A DNA stretch of 64,000 nt from Bacillus sp. MYb209 (GCF_002975175.1 NZ_PCNZ01000007.1:116559-180558); one strand, 5' to 3'; shown: positions 1 through 8,929, counted from the stretch's first letter. The notes: generated from the letters alone by a model not told the origin. A program made the numbers and translations.

Positions 1-456
1 GATCCACAAGTTATCATCGATGTTGACAAAATCAAACCAGGTGATCAAATAGAACGCGATTTCCACTTAATCAACAGCGGCACTTTGAAAATTAAGGACG
101 TTCATCTTCTTACTGACTACACTGTAACAGATGCAAAAGGTGATAACGGAGATGCTGATTTCGGTGATCACATCAAAGTGGAGTTCTTATGGAACATAGA
201 CAAAAACACAGTTCCTGTATGGGAAACTACTTTGTCTGAATTGAAACAGGCTACTGCTGATGGTAACATCCCTGATCTTGTACAAAAAGGTGTCGTAAAC
301 TGGGAAGGAAACGGACTTGCTCCAGGCAAGGATGACACTTTCTATGTGAAATTCATATTTGTAGATAATGGAGAAGAGCAAAACGTATTCCAAGGAGATA
401 CATTGAAATTGAACTGGACATTCGATGCGGCTCAGACAAAAGGGGAAGAAAAATAA
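1..456 (+). CDS. camelysin / TasA-family protein (5' end missing)
   Basis: The reading frame is open from base 1 and ends at TAA 454-456; 151 residues are visible and the N-terminus, with any signal peptide, lies outside the window. The visible part resembles camelysin CalY and TasA: a KPGD segment near residue 13, NSGTLKIKDV near 25, an EFLWN motif near 62, FQGDTLKLNWTF near 130 and a GEEK C-terminus. Family members are secreted, usually processed by SipW, and form extracellular fibres or cell-surface protein (peptidase family M73 by name). Whether this is calY itself or a paralogue cannot be told without the upstream neighbours. A stem-loop terminator follows. Confidence 0.8.
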   Translation, partial: DPQVIIDVDKIKPGDQIERDFHLINSGTLKIKDVHLLTDYTVTDAKGDNGDADFGDHIKVEFLWNIDKNTVPVWETTLSELKQATADGNIPDLVQKGVVNWEGNGLAPGKDDTFYVKFIFVDNGEEQNVFQGDTLKLNWTFDAAQTKGEEK

Positions 457-520
457 GTTCAAATTTTATTCATTATATCTATGTGACAACTGAACTGCTA
501 AATAAAAGTGCAAGATAAAG

Positions 521-552
521 AGAGGTCATACTACGAAGTGTGACCTCTTTTC
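521..552 (+). terminator. rho-independent terminator after the camelysin-like gene
   Basis: Arms 521-531 and 538-548 (AGAGGTCA with TGACCTCT at the base) pair around a 6-nt loop and are followed by TTTT. It lies between convergent genes and also sits past the 3' end of the minus-strand glycosyltransferase at 610. Confidence 0.8.
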
Positions 553-609
553 CTGTATTTTGTAAAATATAGGAGTTTCACTTGTAAATTGATGATACAT
601 AAGCTGAGC

Positions 610-1755
610 TTAAGCCAGCATTTCCGCTTTTCGACTTTGAATAACATCATCATAATGCATGAGTAAATCACTGGAAATTTCATCCCAGCTTTCTGTAGCA
701 GCATAAGAGTGAGCATCTTGGCTCATTTGTTTACGCATTTCTTCATTATTTAACAATTCATAAATAGATGACAAAAATGAGTCCGCGTTTTTGGGTTCAC
801 GAAGAAAACCTGTTTTTCCATCTGTAATAATATTTTTAACCCCGCCACTATTCGCACCAATAACAGGTGTACCACATGCGAGTGATTCCAGTACGACGTT
901 CCCAAATGTTTCAGTGGTAGATGGAAATACCATTAGATCGGAGGAAGCGTAGACTTCAGCTAAATCCTCACCTTGTAAATATCCAGTAAAGGTTACATTT
1001 GCTTTTGGAACATTTTCATGCAGGATTTTTGCAAGAGGGCCATCTCCAGCGATGAGCCAATGAATATCGTCACGTTCTTTGTTTGTCGTTTGAATAAGTG
1101 TTTGAAGAGTGTCGATATCTTTTTCAGGAGCAAGGCGTCCGACGTAGGAAAGAATATATTTCGCTGTAATATTATATTTTTTTCGAAATAGGTCTTTATT
1201 GTAAGTTGGATGAAAGAGAGTACAATCTACACCACGTCCCCAAATATAGAGCTGTTGAAATCCTTTTTTCTTTAATTGATGTAATGTTTCAGGGGAAGGA
1301 ACAAAGTTTTTTTGCATATGACTATGAAACCACTTTAAATAGTTCCATAACATACTGGAGAGAAACTCAATTTTGTAATAGTGTAAATAGGCGTCAAAAT
1401 CAGTATGATAAGAACCAACGACTGGGATGTTCAACTTTTTTGCGTAATACAACCCACAAAGTCCCATGTTGAAAGGTGTGGCAATATGAATAATATCCGG
1501 TTTAAAAGCAAGAAGTTCCCGCTTAATGCGCGGAGTAGGAAAGGCAAAGCGACATTCTGGATATAATATTGTTAACGGGATACTTCTCATTTTGTTCACA
1601 TTCGCTACGAAATTATCTTCTGCCGTATGCTGAGGGGCGAAAACAGAATAGGCGATATTTTCTTTTTGAAAATATTTAGTTAAACGTTCCAAAGTTTTCG
1701 CCACACCGTTGACTTGTGGTGTAAATGTATCGGTAAATATGGCGACTCTCATCAT
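610..1755 (-). CDS. GT4-family glycosyltransferase
   Basis: 381 residues with a GT-B fold. The N-terminus reads MMRVAIFTDTFTPQVNGVAK, the usual donor/acceptor loop of GT4 enzymes similar to mannosyltransferase MgtA. The C-terminal half carries SYVGRLAPEKD and the EX7E motif in TETFGNVVLESLACGTPV. It probably moves a sugar from a nucleotide donor to a lipid or other acceptor at the inner face of the membrane; the acceptor is not deducible. Two ATGs (1755 and 1752) follow an AAGGAG site; the second has better spacing. The gene begins 9 bases after the PAP2 phosphatase gene and is likely co-transcribed with it, suggesting a shared lipid-linked substrate. Confidence 0.85.
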   Translation of the reverse strand: MMRVAIFTDTFTPQVNGVAKTLERLTKYFQKENIAYSVFAPQHTAEDNFVANVNKMRSIPLTILYPECRFAFPTPRIKRELLAFKPDIIHIATPFNMGLCGLYYAKKLNIPVVGSYHTDFDAYLHYYKIEFLSSMLWNYLKWFHSHMQKNFVPSPETLHQLKKKGFQQLYIWGRGVDCTLFHPTYNKDLFRKKYNITAKYILSYVGRLAPEKDIDTLQTLIQTTNKERDDIHWLIAGDGPLAKILHENVPKANVTFTGYLQGEDLAEVYASSDLMVFPSTTETFGNVVLESLACGTPVIGANSGGVKNIITDGKTGFLREPKNADSFLSSIYELLNNEEMRKQMSQDAHSYAATESWDEISSDLLMHYDDVIQSRKAEMLA

Positions 1756-1764
1756 ATCGCTCCT

Positions 1765-2295
1765 TTACATGAGTGGAATGAGTTGATAAAAAGAGATGAT
1801 GCCAGAGCAAGTGCCAAGGCACATGCCTACAAATACATCTGACGGATAATGAAGCCCTAAATAAATACGGGAAATACCGACGCATAATGCTAACGGTAAT
1901 AGAAAAGCAAGCAAGTTTGGATTATAACAAATAAATGGAATGAGGACAGAGAAAACAGCCGTTGTATGTCCGGATGGAAAAGAATGATCTTTTAAAGGCT
2001 GTACTGGATATTTCGCATCTTGAATTGTTAAATAAGGGCGTTTTCGTGGATACCATCTTTTTAATATTTGCACAGGAATATGGCTAATTGTTAAAGAAAT
2101 AGCAGTTGCAATTGCAGCTTGATGCAAATTCCCTGTTGCGAAAATTAAAAAGAATAGGGTAAGTGCAATGGAAAAACTTGCACCACCGATATGGGTAATA
2201 TTGCTGAAAAAGATGTTTAATGTTTTTTGATCAAAGTAGCGATTAATTCCTTTGAAAATGTAACATTCTATTTTATATAGTCCACTGACCTTCAT
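1765..2295 (-). CDS. PAP2-family membrane phosphatase
   Basis: 176 residues with several hydrophobic segments and the three PAP2 phosphatase motifs in order: KRWYPRKRP (about 90-98), PSGHT (about 117-121) and SRIYLGLHYPSDV (about 152-164). Family members remove phosphate from lipid phosphates such as phosphatidate, phosphatidylglycerol phosphate or undecaprenyl pyrophosphate at the outer membrane face. The start has a GGAGG site on the minus strand. The downstream glycosyltransferase follows at once, so the pair looks like a two-gene envelope-lipid operon. The exact substrate is unknown. Confidence 0.85.
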   Translation of the reverse strand: MKVSGLYKIECYIFKGINRYFDQKTLNIFFSNITHIGGASFSIALTLFFLIFATGNLHQAAIATAISLTISHIPVQILKRWYPRKRPYLTIQDAKYPVQPLKDHSFPSGHTTAVFSVLIPFICYNPNLLAFLLPLALCVGISRIYLGLHYPSDVFVGMCLGTCSGIISFYQLIPLM

Positions 2296-2406
2296 GAGAT
2301 TTTTCCTCCCTCATTTACATATATATGGAGTTATTAACTTCTATTTTAATAAGATTTTATTGAGGGAATAATAATGTTTTGTAAAGAAAAAGTTAGCTTT
2401 TTTCAT

Positions 2407-2433
2407 AAAAAAAGCTGCCATAAGACTGGCAGC
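2407..2433 (-). terminator. terminator of ytoA
   Basis: GCTGCCA 2414-2420 pairs with TGGCAGC 2427-2433; on the minus strand the hairpin is followed by seven T. It lies just past the ytoA stop. Confidence 0.85.
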
Positions 2434-2440
2434 GATAAAA

Positions 2441-2953
2441 TCACTTTTGTAACGATTTATAATATTGTCCTTTTTCAACGTATTGTGTGCGAATACGTTC
2501 CATATCTTTACGGTCCTCTTCTGTTAATTCGCGAATGACCTTCGCAGGACGACCGAAAGCTAACGTATTAGGAGGGATTTTCTTTCCTTGTGAAACGAGA
2601 CTACCAGCACCGATGAAAGCTCCTTCGCCAATTTCAGCGCCATCTAATATGATAGAGCCCATTCCAACTAAAGCATCTTTTTTTATGTGACAGCTATGTA
2701 AAATAACTTGATGCCCAACGGTAACGTCATCTTCTAAAATAAGAGGATACTGGGGGCTTTGGTGAAGTGTACATTGATCTTGTACATTTACTCTATTTCC
2801 AATTATCGTTGGTGATACATCACCGCGGATGACTGTATTAAACCAAATACTTGATTCCTCGCCAATTGTCACATCGCCTGTAATGGTAACGTAGTCAGCG
2901 ATAAAAGCACTACTCGCAATTTTCGGATTTTTTTCTTTGTAAGGATATATCAT
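2441..2953 (-). CDS. ytoA: gamma-carbonic anhydrase-like hexapeptide-repeat protein YtoA
   Basis: 170 residues folding as a left-handed beta helix: repeated hexapeptides such as VTITGDVTIGEESSI, followed by the family-typical NVQDQCTLH, VGHQVILHSC and VGMGSIILDGAEIG segments that carry metal-binding His residues in the YrdA/CaiE/gamma-CA family. A catalytic role is unproven for this subfamily. The genomic context ytoA / ytpA / ytpB is the same as in B. subtilis, although ytoA is divergent from ytpA here. A strong minus-strand terminator follows its TGA stop. Confidence 0.88.
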   Translation of the reverse strand: MIYPYKEKNPKIASSAFIADYVTITGDVTIGEESSIWFNTVIRGDVSPTIIGNRVNVQDQCTLHQSPQYPLILEDDVTVGHQVILHSCHIKKDALVGMGSIILDGAEIGEGAFIGAGSLVSQGKKIPPNTLAFGRPAKVIRELTEEDRKDMERIRTQYVEKGQYYKSLQK

Positions 2954-3027
2954 GTAAAGCCTTCCTTTCCTAGAGACTAGTTTTAGTGTATCAAATTATG
3001 AAAAAGAGTGAAATGGAGGAGTTTCGT

Positions 3028-3831
3028 ATGTGGAACTATGAAGCGGAAGAAGCGAAAGCCGTCATTATTATCGTACATGGTGCTATGGAATATCACGGGC
3101 GTTATGAAGGAGTTGCAGAAATGTGGAATCATAGCGGTTATCACGTCGTTATGGGGGATCTTCCAGCACACGGAACAACTTCAAGAAATAGAGGACATAT
3201 CGATTCATTTGATGAATACATAGAGGAAATAAAGTTATGGGTGAAGGAAGCAAGAAAATATAGGTTGCCTATTTTTTTATTTGGTCATAGTATGGGAGGA
3301 CTTATTGTTATTCGTATGATGCAAGAAACGAAAAGAGAGGACATAGATGGGATGGTACTAAGCTCGCCTTGTTTAGGAGTATTAGCTTCACCTTCCGCTC
3401 CGCTTCGTGCTGCTTCAAAAATATTAAATGTCGTTGCTCCAAAATTGCAATTTGCAACAAATCTCACTGTAGAAATGTCAACTCGTAACCATGAAGTGAG
3501 GGATGCGATGGAGAATGATTCATTGTTCTTGCGCAAAGTATCAGTACGTTGGTATAGTGAATTGATTAAGTCTATCGAGATTGCTCATGAGAAAATAGAT
3601 GATTTTCCAGATGTTCCACTCTTGCTAATGCAGGCGTGTGAGGATAAACTTGTAGATAAAACACGTGTCCGTACATGGTTTGATAATGTTAAAATTAGTG
3701 ATAAGGCATATAAAGAATGGCCTAATTGTTATCATGAGTTATTAAATGAGTATGAGCGTGATGAAATTTTGAATTATATTCAGTCATTTACTGAAATGCA
3801 TAGCAATAATATAGTAAAAACAAACAAATAA
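3028..3831 (+). CDS. ytpA: alpha/beta hydrolase YtpA (lysophospholipase-like)
   Basis: 267 residues from ATG 3028, chosen because a GGAGGA site at 3015-3020 sits 7 bases upstream; the frame is open further (ATG 2998) but without a good site. Serine-hydrolase features: IIVHG oxyanion strand near residue 15, GHSMGG nucleophile elbow (Ser near 92), Asp in ACEDKLVD and His in CYHELLNE. Related to monoacylglycerol lipases and to B. subtilis YtpA, a lysophospholipase implicated in bacilysocin formation. It lies 28 bases or more ahead of ytpB on the same strand, probably one operon. Confidence 0.87.
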   Translation: MWNYEAEEAKAVIIIVHGAMEYHGRYEGVAEMWNHSGYHVVMGDLPAHGTTSRNRGHIDSFDEYIEEIKLWVKEARKYRLPIFLFGHSMGGLIVIRMMQETKREDIDGMVLSSPCLGVLASPSAPLRAASKILNVVAPKLQFATNLTVEMSTRNHEVRDAMENDSLFLRKVSVRWYSELIKSIEIAHEKIDDFPDVPLLLMQACEDKLVDKTRVRTWFDNVKISDKAYKEWPNCYHELLNEYERDEILNYIQSFTEMHSNNIVKTNK

Positions 3832-3871
3832 ATCATTATTTGTACATTTAATAGAGGAGATGAAGGAAGAA

Positions 3872-4936
3872 GTGAACGTACCGAGTAATCCCATAACGCT
3901 CATGGCGAAAGTATACCGTGATGTGTTTCCGGTTGTACACCATGAGCTAGCGATGTGGAAAGAGCGTGCCTACCATATTCCGAATGATGAGCTTCATAGT
4001 CAGGCAATCGCAAGTATTGAGAATAAAACGTTTCATTGCGAGGGCGGTGGCATTTTAGCGTTGCTAGCAAATGAACATCGAGAGGAATGTATTCGTTTTA
4101 TTGTAGCGTATCAAACGATTAGCGACTACTTAGATAATTTATGTGATCGCAGTACATCACTTGATCCGAAAGACTTTGCAGCTCTTCATGAGTCGATGGT
4201 AATGGCATTAAGTCCTGAAGTTGAAGGAGGCGGTAATTATTATCGTTATCGTGATGATCAAGATGATGGTGGTTATTTAGATGAGCTCGTTGAAACATGC
4301 CAAGATGTTTTAAAGAAAACGAAGCATTATGATAAAATTGCTCCAATTCTTCATGAGCTTGCTTGTTATTATTGTGATTTGCAAATTCATAAACACGTGA
4401 AATTAGAAGAAAGAGAACCGCGTCTAAAAACATGGTTTGAAGCTCATAAAGAAAACTTGCCGCCGATGAGCTGGTTTGAATTTTCGGCTTGTGCAGGATC
4501 AACTTTAGGAATCTTTTGTCTTGTGGCATATGCATTTCATGATGAATTACATGATGAGGATATTGAGAAAATTAGACAAGGATATTTTCCTTACGTACAA
4601 GGACTTCACATTTTACTTGATTATTTCATCGATCAAGAAGAAGATCGCATAGGCGGGGATTTGAATTTCTGTAGTTATTACGAAAATGAGCAAGCCATAT
4701 TAGATCGTATGAAACATTTTGTAGAAGAAGCAGAGAAGAGCATTGGTAATTTGCCTCATGCGAAGTTTCATCGTCTCATAAGCCGAGGATTACTTGGTAT
4801 TTACTTATCAGACCAAAAAGTATCGGCGCAAAAGAATATGCACAAAATGGCACGGCGTATTGTAAAATACGGAGGGCTCACTTCACGATTCTTCTATTGG
4901 AACGGGAAGCTGTACCGAAAGAAAATGGCGCAGTGA
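3872..4936 (+). CDS. ytpB: YtpB, tetraprenyl-beta-curcumene synthase family (DUF2600)
   Basis: About 354 residues from GTG 3872; an in-frame ATG at 3860 abuts its GAGGAG with no spacing, and the B. subtilis protein begins near the VPS segment encoded here. Characteristic segments are TFHCEGGGI near residue 50, a DYLDNLCDRST acidic motif near 85 and DYFIDQEEDRIGGDLNFC near 250, matching the Asp-rich, metal-binding architecture of this class of terpene synthase. B. subtilis YtpB cyclises long-chain polyprenyl diphosphates to sesquarterpenes (C35 terpenoids). It follows ytpA and ends at a shared terminator. Confidence 0.9.
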   Translation: MNVPSNPITLMAKVYRDVFPVVHHELAMWKERAYHIPNDELHSQAIASIENKTFHCEGGGILALLANEHREECIRFIVAYQTISDYLDNLCDRSTSLDPKDFAALHESMVMALSPEVEGGGNYYRYRDDQDDGGYLDELVETCQDVLKKTKHYDKIAPILHELACYYCDLQIHKHVKLEEREPRLKTWFEAHKENLPPMSWFEFSACAGSTLGIFCLVAYAFHDELHDEDIEKIRQGYFPYVQGLHILLDYFIDQEEDRIGGDLNFCSYYENEQAILDRMKHFVEEAEKSIGNLPHAKFHRLISRGLLGIYLSDQKVSAQKNMHKMARRIVKYGGLTSRFFYWNGKLYRKKMAQ

Positions 4937-4938
4937 TG

Positions 4939-4972
4939 AAGAAAACCACTCATATGGAGTGGTTTTCTTTTT
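4939..4972. terminator. bidirectional terminator between ytpB and the PepSY gene
   Basis: GAAAACCACT 4941-4950 pairs with AGTGGTTTTC 4958-4967 around a 7-nt loop, with T-rich flank on the plus side and A-rich flank on the other. It serves both convergent genes. Confidence 0.85.
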
Positions 4973-4973
4973 A

Positions 4974-6275
4974 TTATGATCGTATTTTTGAAAATACGTA
5001 TATGAGAAGTTCAATTGTGAAGATAACTAAAACAGATAGTCCGAATAAAGGCATTACAGTGCCCAGTATAACCATCATGATAAAGAAAACGAATATGCTT
5101 TTCTTATCTTTTTGCTTCGGAGGTGCTGCTAATTTGCCTTTCGGTTTTCTTGCTAACCACATTTTCACTCCGAAATACATAAGAAGTAATAATGATAATG
5201 TTGTTAGTAAGCATAATATTTTATTAGGCCATCCAAATAAATGTCCTTCGTGAAGCGGGATACCGTAAGAGAACCACTTTGCAAATAATCCGTAGTCACG
5301 ATAGTCTGTTTTAGAAATAAGCTCTCCGCTATATTGATCAAAGTACGCTGTAATTTCTTCATTAGGTGCTACGTGCATGCCTGTAATACCAGAGCCGCTT
5401 GATTTTGAAATAATGAATACACCTTTTGGATCAGCTGGCAGTGAGATAACATATGGCTTCTTTATTTGAACTTCTTTTTGTAATTCATCAACTGAGATTG
5501 CTTTTGGCTCATTTGAGTTAGATTCAGGAGGATTTTCTTGCCTTGTTGCCCACGGTAATTCCTTAAATTTTGACTCAGGTGCTGACATATACAATTTCGG
5601 ATATCCAAGTGATTCATTTGACGTTGCGATATTATAAATTTGTTTCCCCATAAAAGCTGACCAAGGTAATCCAGTAACGACTAAAAGAACGAGAGGAATT
5701 GTAAATATAATACCGATGATAGAATGACGTCGTTTTGCTTTTTCTCGCTTATTGGATGATGGTGTGTTTTTAAATTGGCGTATACTCATATATAAACCAG
5801 TTACGATTAAGAAAATGGTCCAGCACGCAGCAAGTTCTACTAAATAGTTGACGACAGTACCGCCTACTAAAAGGGAACTATGTAATTCCCGCATAATATT
5901 TGCGAACGTTTCATCTGCATTTTGATCCCCAACAATTTGGTTGTTGCTGTCTAAATAAACATATTTCTGCGTTCCTGTATATTCATTTGCGATTGTAAGC
6001 CTCGTATTATAATCTCCATTAAACTCACTAATTTTCGCCACACTATAATGTGGATATTTTGTCTCTGTTAATGAAATAGAATCAGCCATCGAAATAGATT
6101 CTGTTTGGGCGCTCTTCCCAAAATATAAATCTTTATAGACGAAATCTTCAACTTCTTCCCGAAATAAATACCCAATGCCGCTCAGTGACAAAGTAATAAG
6201 AAGCGGCGTAATAAAAAGTCCAGCATAAAAATGCCAACGCCAAAAAATGTAATGAAGTGAACGATTTTGTTTCAT
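4974..6275 (-). CDS. PepSY-associated transmembrane protein
   Basis: 433 residues. The N-terminal helix follows HYIFWRWHFYAGLFITP, typical of the PepSY_TM (PiuB-like) family, and further membrane segments occur near residues 140-160, 185-205, 355-375 and 395-425. Two extracytoplasmic PepSY-like regions lie between them (HYSVAKISEFNGDYNTRL and the IKKPYVISLPADPKG segment). Members are linked to iron uptake or to ferric/cupric reductase activity, but function is not established. It stands alone between terminators; no Fur-like box was recognised in the 155 bases upstream. Confidence 0.8.
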   Translation of the reverse strand: MKQNRSLHYIFWRWHFYAGLFITPLLITLSLSGIGYLFREEVEDFVYKDLYFGKSAQTESISMADSISLTETKYPHYSVAKISEFNGDYNTRLTIANEYTGTQKYVYLDSNNQIVGDQNADETFANIMRELHSSLLVGGTVVNYLVELAACWTIFLIVTGLYMSIRQFKNTPSSNKREKAKRRHSIIGIIFTIPLVLLVVTGLPWSAFMGKQIYNIATSNESLGYPKLYMSAPESKFKELPWATRQENPPESNSNEPKAISVDELQKEVQIKKPYVISLPADPKGVFIISKSSGSGITGMHVAPNEEITAYFDQYSGELISKTDYRDYGLFAKWFSYGIPLHEGHLFGWPNKILCLLTTLSLLLLMYFGVKMWLARKPKGKLAAPPKQKDKKSIFVFFIMMVILGTVMPLFGLSVLVIFTIELLIYVFSKIRS

Positions 6276-6395
6276 ACTTCAGTTCCCCTAACCTTCCCTA
6301 TATGAATAAACTACTTATTTAATATAGCGAGATTAAGTGTGGATACTTTGAAAGAATTGTGAAAAAAGTTAAAAGTCTTGGGGATTTTCATCAAA

Positions 6396-6429
6396 CATAA
6401 CACACATTTCAAAAGGGATGTGTTTTATG
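6396..6429 (-). terminator. stem-loop after the aspartate racemase gene
   Basis: Twelve-base arms 6396-6407 and 6418-6429 pair with one mismatch around a 10-nt loop, directly past the minus-strand stop at 6431. The T tract is weak (TTTG), so termination efficiency is doubtful. Confidence 0.5.
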
Positions 6430-6430
6430 C

Positions 6431-7105
6431 TTATGAAGATCTCTTTGTATTTGATAAATACATTTTAACAACTGCCTCAGCAAGACATTGAGAGGAGTCG
6501 ACAAAGTCCTCACTTGCCACCACATTCAAATCGGTACATGCGATAATAGAGGTATCTACTTCATCTTTCAACTGTAAAATGAGCACACTCCATAATTTGC
6601 GAGCTTCTTCAATTTCTCCAGATTTAATACAAGTAATAATTTGATTAATCATTTCCTGCCATTTTTCATTATGAATGTGCTCTATATTACGTTTTGCAAT
6701 CCCGTCTTGGTAAATACCCGCTTGAACAGTTGCTTCTGTTGCGAGAAGAGCGACTCTTTTTGCATTTTCAGGAATTGCTTTTAACGTCTCATCGACTATA
6801 TTTAAAATCGGAATGGAAAGAGAATGCTGTAATTCTTCAAAATAAAGATGCGCCGTATTGCAAGGCAAAGCTATAAAGTCTACGCCAGTACTTTCAAGTT
6901 TTTGTCCCCCTTCAATAATCGCTTTTTTCATCGCCGCATGATCAATGGGGCGATCCATATAAAACGGTGTTGGGCACGAATAAATCATCATATGAGGAAA
7001 GTCCATATCATGCTTTGCTCCATATATTTGTTGGCATTGTGCTACAACTGTATCGACGAATGGTCCAGTTGATTTTGGACCCATTCCTGCTAGTATTCCG
7101 ATCAT
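6431..7105 (-). CDS. aspartate/glutamate racemase family protein
   Basis: 224 residues. The start MIGILAGMGPKSTGPF and the two catalytic cysteine contexts PCNTAH (about 82) and ACTDLN (about 190) are those of PLP-independent Asp/Glu racemases, which interconvert amino acid enantiomers with a two-cysteine mechanism. The substrate, probably aspartate, cannot be fixed by reading. It is the last gene of a three-gene minus-strand operon after an ABC ATPase and permease (gaps of 18 and 24 bases); a link of the racemase to the transporter is only suggested by position. Confidence 0.85.
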   Translation of the reverse strand: MIGILAGMGPKSTGPFVDTVVAQCQQIYGAKHDMDFPHMMIYSCPTPFYMDRPIDHAAMKKAIIEGGQKLESTGVDFIALPCNTAHLYFEELQHSLSIPILNIVDETLKAIPENAKRVALLATEATVQAGIYQDGIAKRNIEHIHNEKWQEMINQIITCIKSGEIEEARKLWSVLILQLKDEVDTSIIACTDLNVVASEDFVDSSQCLAEAVVKMYLSNTKRSS

Positions 7106-7129
7106 TGTTTAGTCCCCTTTAATATGTAA

Positions 7130-7810
7130 TCAAAAACGTTTGCTGCGAACGAGAAAAAGAAATAAAGTAAGTAATAAAAATGAATAGACGATAGCCCAAG
7201 CTGTGAGCCATAGAGTGTGAGTAAGTATATTATATTTGTATTGTCCAAGCATTATAAAGCTTTCGACAGGTGGTAAAAACCACAGTAGCTCTTTTTTAAA
7301 CCGGATTGAGGCGATCGTTATAAGTAATATAAATGTAAGACTAAGCCAAGCAGTGCTTGCTTTTTGAATAATATTTCTTGTAAATAATGTTGCGATTGAA
7401 ATCCCCAGTATAGATAAAGACATATGAGCCAGAAATCCGACTAGAAATAAAGAAGCTGTCATTTTTTCATTGAACATTTGTAAGACAATTGGGTAGCTGA
7501 TGGATATGACAGATAAAACAGTACAAATAAGAAGGGCTGTAATATATTTACCGAAGTATAATGCTGAAATATTATTCGTATGTGAAATAGTAATTTGTTC
7601 TTGTACAGGGTCTTCTGTATGAAAAATTGTAACTGTAATCCAGGCAGACAGTAAATAAAGTGCGAGTGCCGTTTCTAAATATGTCGGTACAATGGGAGTC
7701 GGTTTATACGCGTATACAAAAAGTAAGCTCACGAAGTACATCACAATAGGAGGGACGTACTTATACGATTTTGTGTAGTCGAGAAAATGGTAACGAATAA
7801 GCGCAAACAT
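7130..7810 (-). CDS. ABC transporter permease (ABC-2 type)
   Basis: 226 residues with about six membrane helices and no ATP-binding motifs. It lies 18 bases downstream of the ATPase gene on the same strand and is almost certainly its membrane partner. No close family was recognised from sequence; the substrate is unknown. The start at 7810 has an AAGAAGG site on the minus strand. Confidence 0.75.
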   Translation of the reverse strand: MFALIRYHFLDYTKSYKYVPPIVMYFVSLLFVYAYKPTPIVPTYLETALALYLLSAWITVTIFHTEDPVQEQITISHTNNISALYFGKYITALLICTVLSVISISYPIVLQMFNEKMTASLFLVGFLAHMSLSILGISIATLFTRNIIQKASTAWLSLTFILLITIASIRFKKELLWFLPPVESFIMLGQYKYNILTHTLWLTAWAIVYSFLLLTLFLFLVRSKRF

Positions 7811-7828
7811 AATAAACCTTCTTTCGAT

Positions 7829-8662
7829 TTAAAAATTAGGTTGTAGCAGTGTAATAGATGCTTTTTTATGTAATAAAAACTGGAGTATTTCGTTTGTACA
7901 ATCTTTCTCGATTTGTAACTGAATGAGGTTTTGATTTGAATTGTGAGTAACATGTATAATCCCTGATTGTTGTTGTAGTTCTATCGCTGAAAATGTTTCA
8001 TGGACGATTGCCTCAATATAGACTTGTTCTATTGATTTTTGCACAGAGGTATCTTCTACGATCGTATAATTTGCTAACGTCACAATTCTCTGGGCGAAGT
8101 TTTCTAGTAGTTGTTTTTCGTGACATGTGAAGAGTACAGATATGCCTTGTTGTTTTAATGAAAGTAAAATGTGTTCTAGTTCTTGCTGAGAGTTAGGATC
8201 GAGTCCAGAAAGCGGCTCGTCTAAAATTAATAAATGGACGTCTGTAAGTAATGCTTGCATGATGCCTGTTTTTTGTTTCATACCTTTTGAAAAGTTTCGT
8301 ACAATGGAATGCCTTGCATGATGTAAATGAAAAGATTCAAGGAGCATCGGAATTTTATTTCTTAAATATTTTGTTGGTAAACCGTGAATGTGGCCAAGAT
8401 GATATAAATAATCCTCTAATGTAAACCGAATTCCTTCAGGAAAATGTTCAGGTACATAGCCGATTTGCATATGTTCTTTTCTTTGAAGTGTCCCCGCCGT
8501 AGGTGAAATAAAGCCTGCAATTATTTTGAGTAAAGTACTTTTTCCAGTCCCGTTCCCACCAATAATAGCGATTGCTTCGCCTTCTGGAATGGATAAATCG
8601 ATGTTGTCTAGTATAAGTGATTTGCCGTACTTCTTTTGAATTCCCTTTAGTTCTACTAGCAA
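7829..8662 (-). CDS. ABC transporter ATP-binding protein
   Basis: 277 residues with Walker A GGNGTGKST near 35-43, a signature NFSKGMKQ near 123 (variant of LSGGQ), Walker B LLILDEPLSGLDP near 143 and an H-loop FTCHEK near 178. After residue 200 there is a C-terminal extension of about 75 residues without known motif. Together with the following permease it forms an ABC-2-type exporter. First gene of the operon ending with the racemase. Confidence 0.88.
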   Translation of the reverse strand: MLVELKGIQKKYGKSLILDNIDLSIPEGEAIAIIGGNGTGKSTLLKIIAGFISPTAGTLQRKEHMQIGYVPEHFPEGIRFTLEDYLYHLGHIHGLPTKYLRNKIPMLLESFHLHHARHSIVRNFSKGMKQKTGIMQALLTDVHLLILDEPLSGLDPNSQQELEHILLSLKQQGISVLFTCHEKQLLENFAQRIVTLANYTIVEDTSVQKSIEQVYIEAIVHETFSAIELQQQSGIIHVTHNSNQNLIQLQIEKDCTNEILQFLLHKKASITLLQPNF

Positions 8663-8714
8663 AGTTCTATCCTTCTTTCTTCAAATATTGTATATATCCA
8701 TTATATAGGAGAAT

Positions 8715-8749
8715 AAAAAAAGACGTGCAGTGAGTGCACGTCTTTTTTT
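8715..8749 (-). terminator. terminator downstream of ytqAB
   Basis: AGACGTGCA 8721-8729 pairs with TGCACGTCT 8735-8743, flanked by oligo-A and oligo-T, so it can stop transcription in both directions. It is about 180 bases past the ytqB stop, separated from it by a bcr1-like repeat, as if the repeat had been inserted between gene and terminator. Confidence 0.8.
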
Positions 8750-8775
8750 GTTATGTTTTGTCGAATCGTCGATAT

Positions 8776-8929
8776 ATTATCCCGCATTAACGGGCAGTAA
8801 CACTCCCACCTCAAAATTCGGTTGGAGCAAAGAAGTTAGGTGGGAGATAAACTGTCCGTAAACGCCCGATTGGTTCAACTAATAATCAGTGGGGGATGAA
8901 CCTCCCCACTGATTAAAGTTTCACTTTAT
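8776..8929 (+). repeat. bcr1-like repeat, full length (copy A)
   Basis: About 154 bases, starting TATCCCGC and ending in GATTAAAGTTTCACTTTAT. Shared blocks with the other copies are CGCCCGATTGGTTCAACTAATAATC (given here only by position, 8862-8886) and a hairpin AATCAGTGGGG / CCCCACTGATT. Length, ends and TTTAT terminus match my memory of B. cereus-group bcr1. The terminal TTTAT supplies the TAA stop of ytqB on the opposite strand. Confidence 0.8.

Noticed and set aside
4897-5253. 118-codon plus-strand frame starting in the ytpB end
   Set aside because: It overlaps ytpB in another frame, crosses the terminator and lies antisense to the PepSY gene.
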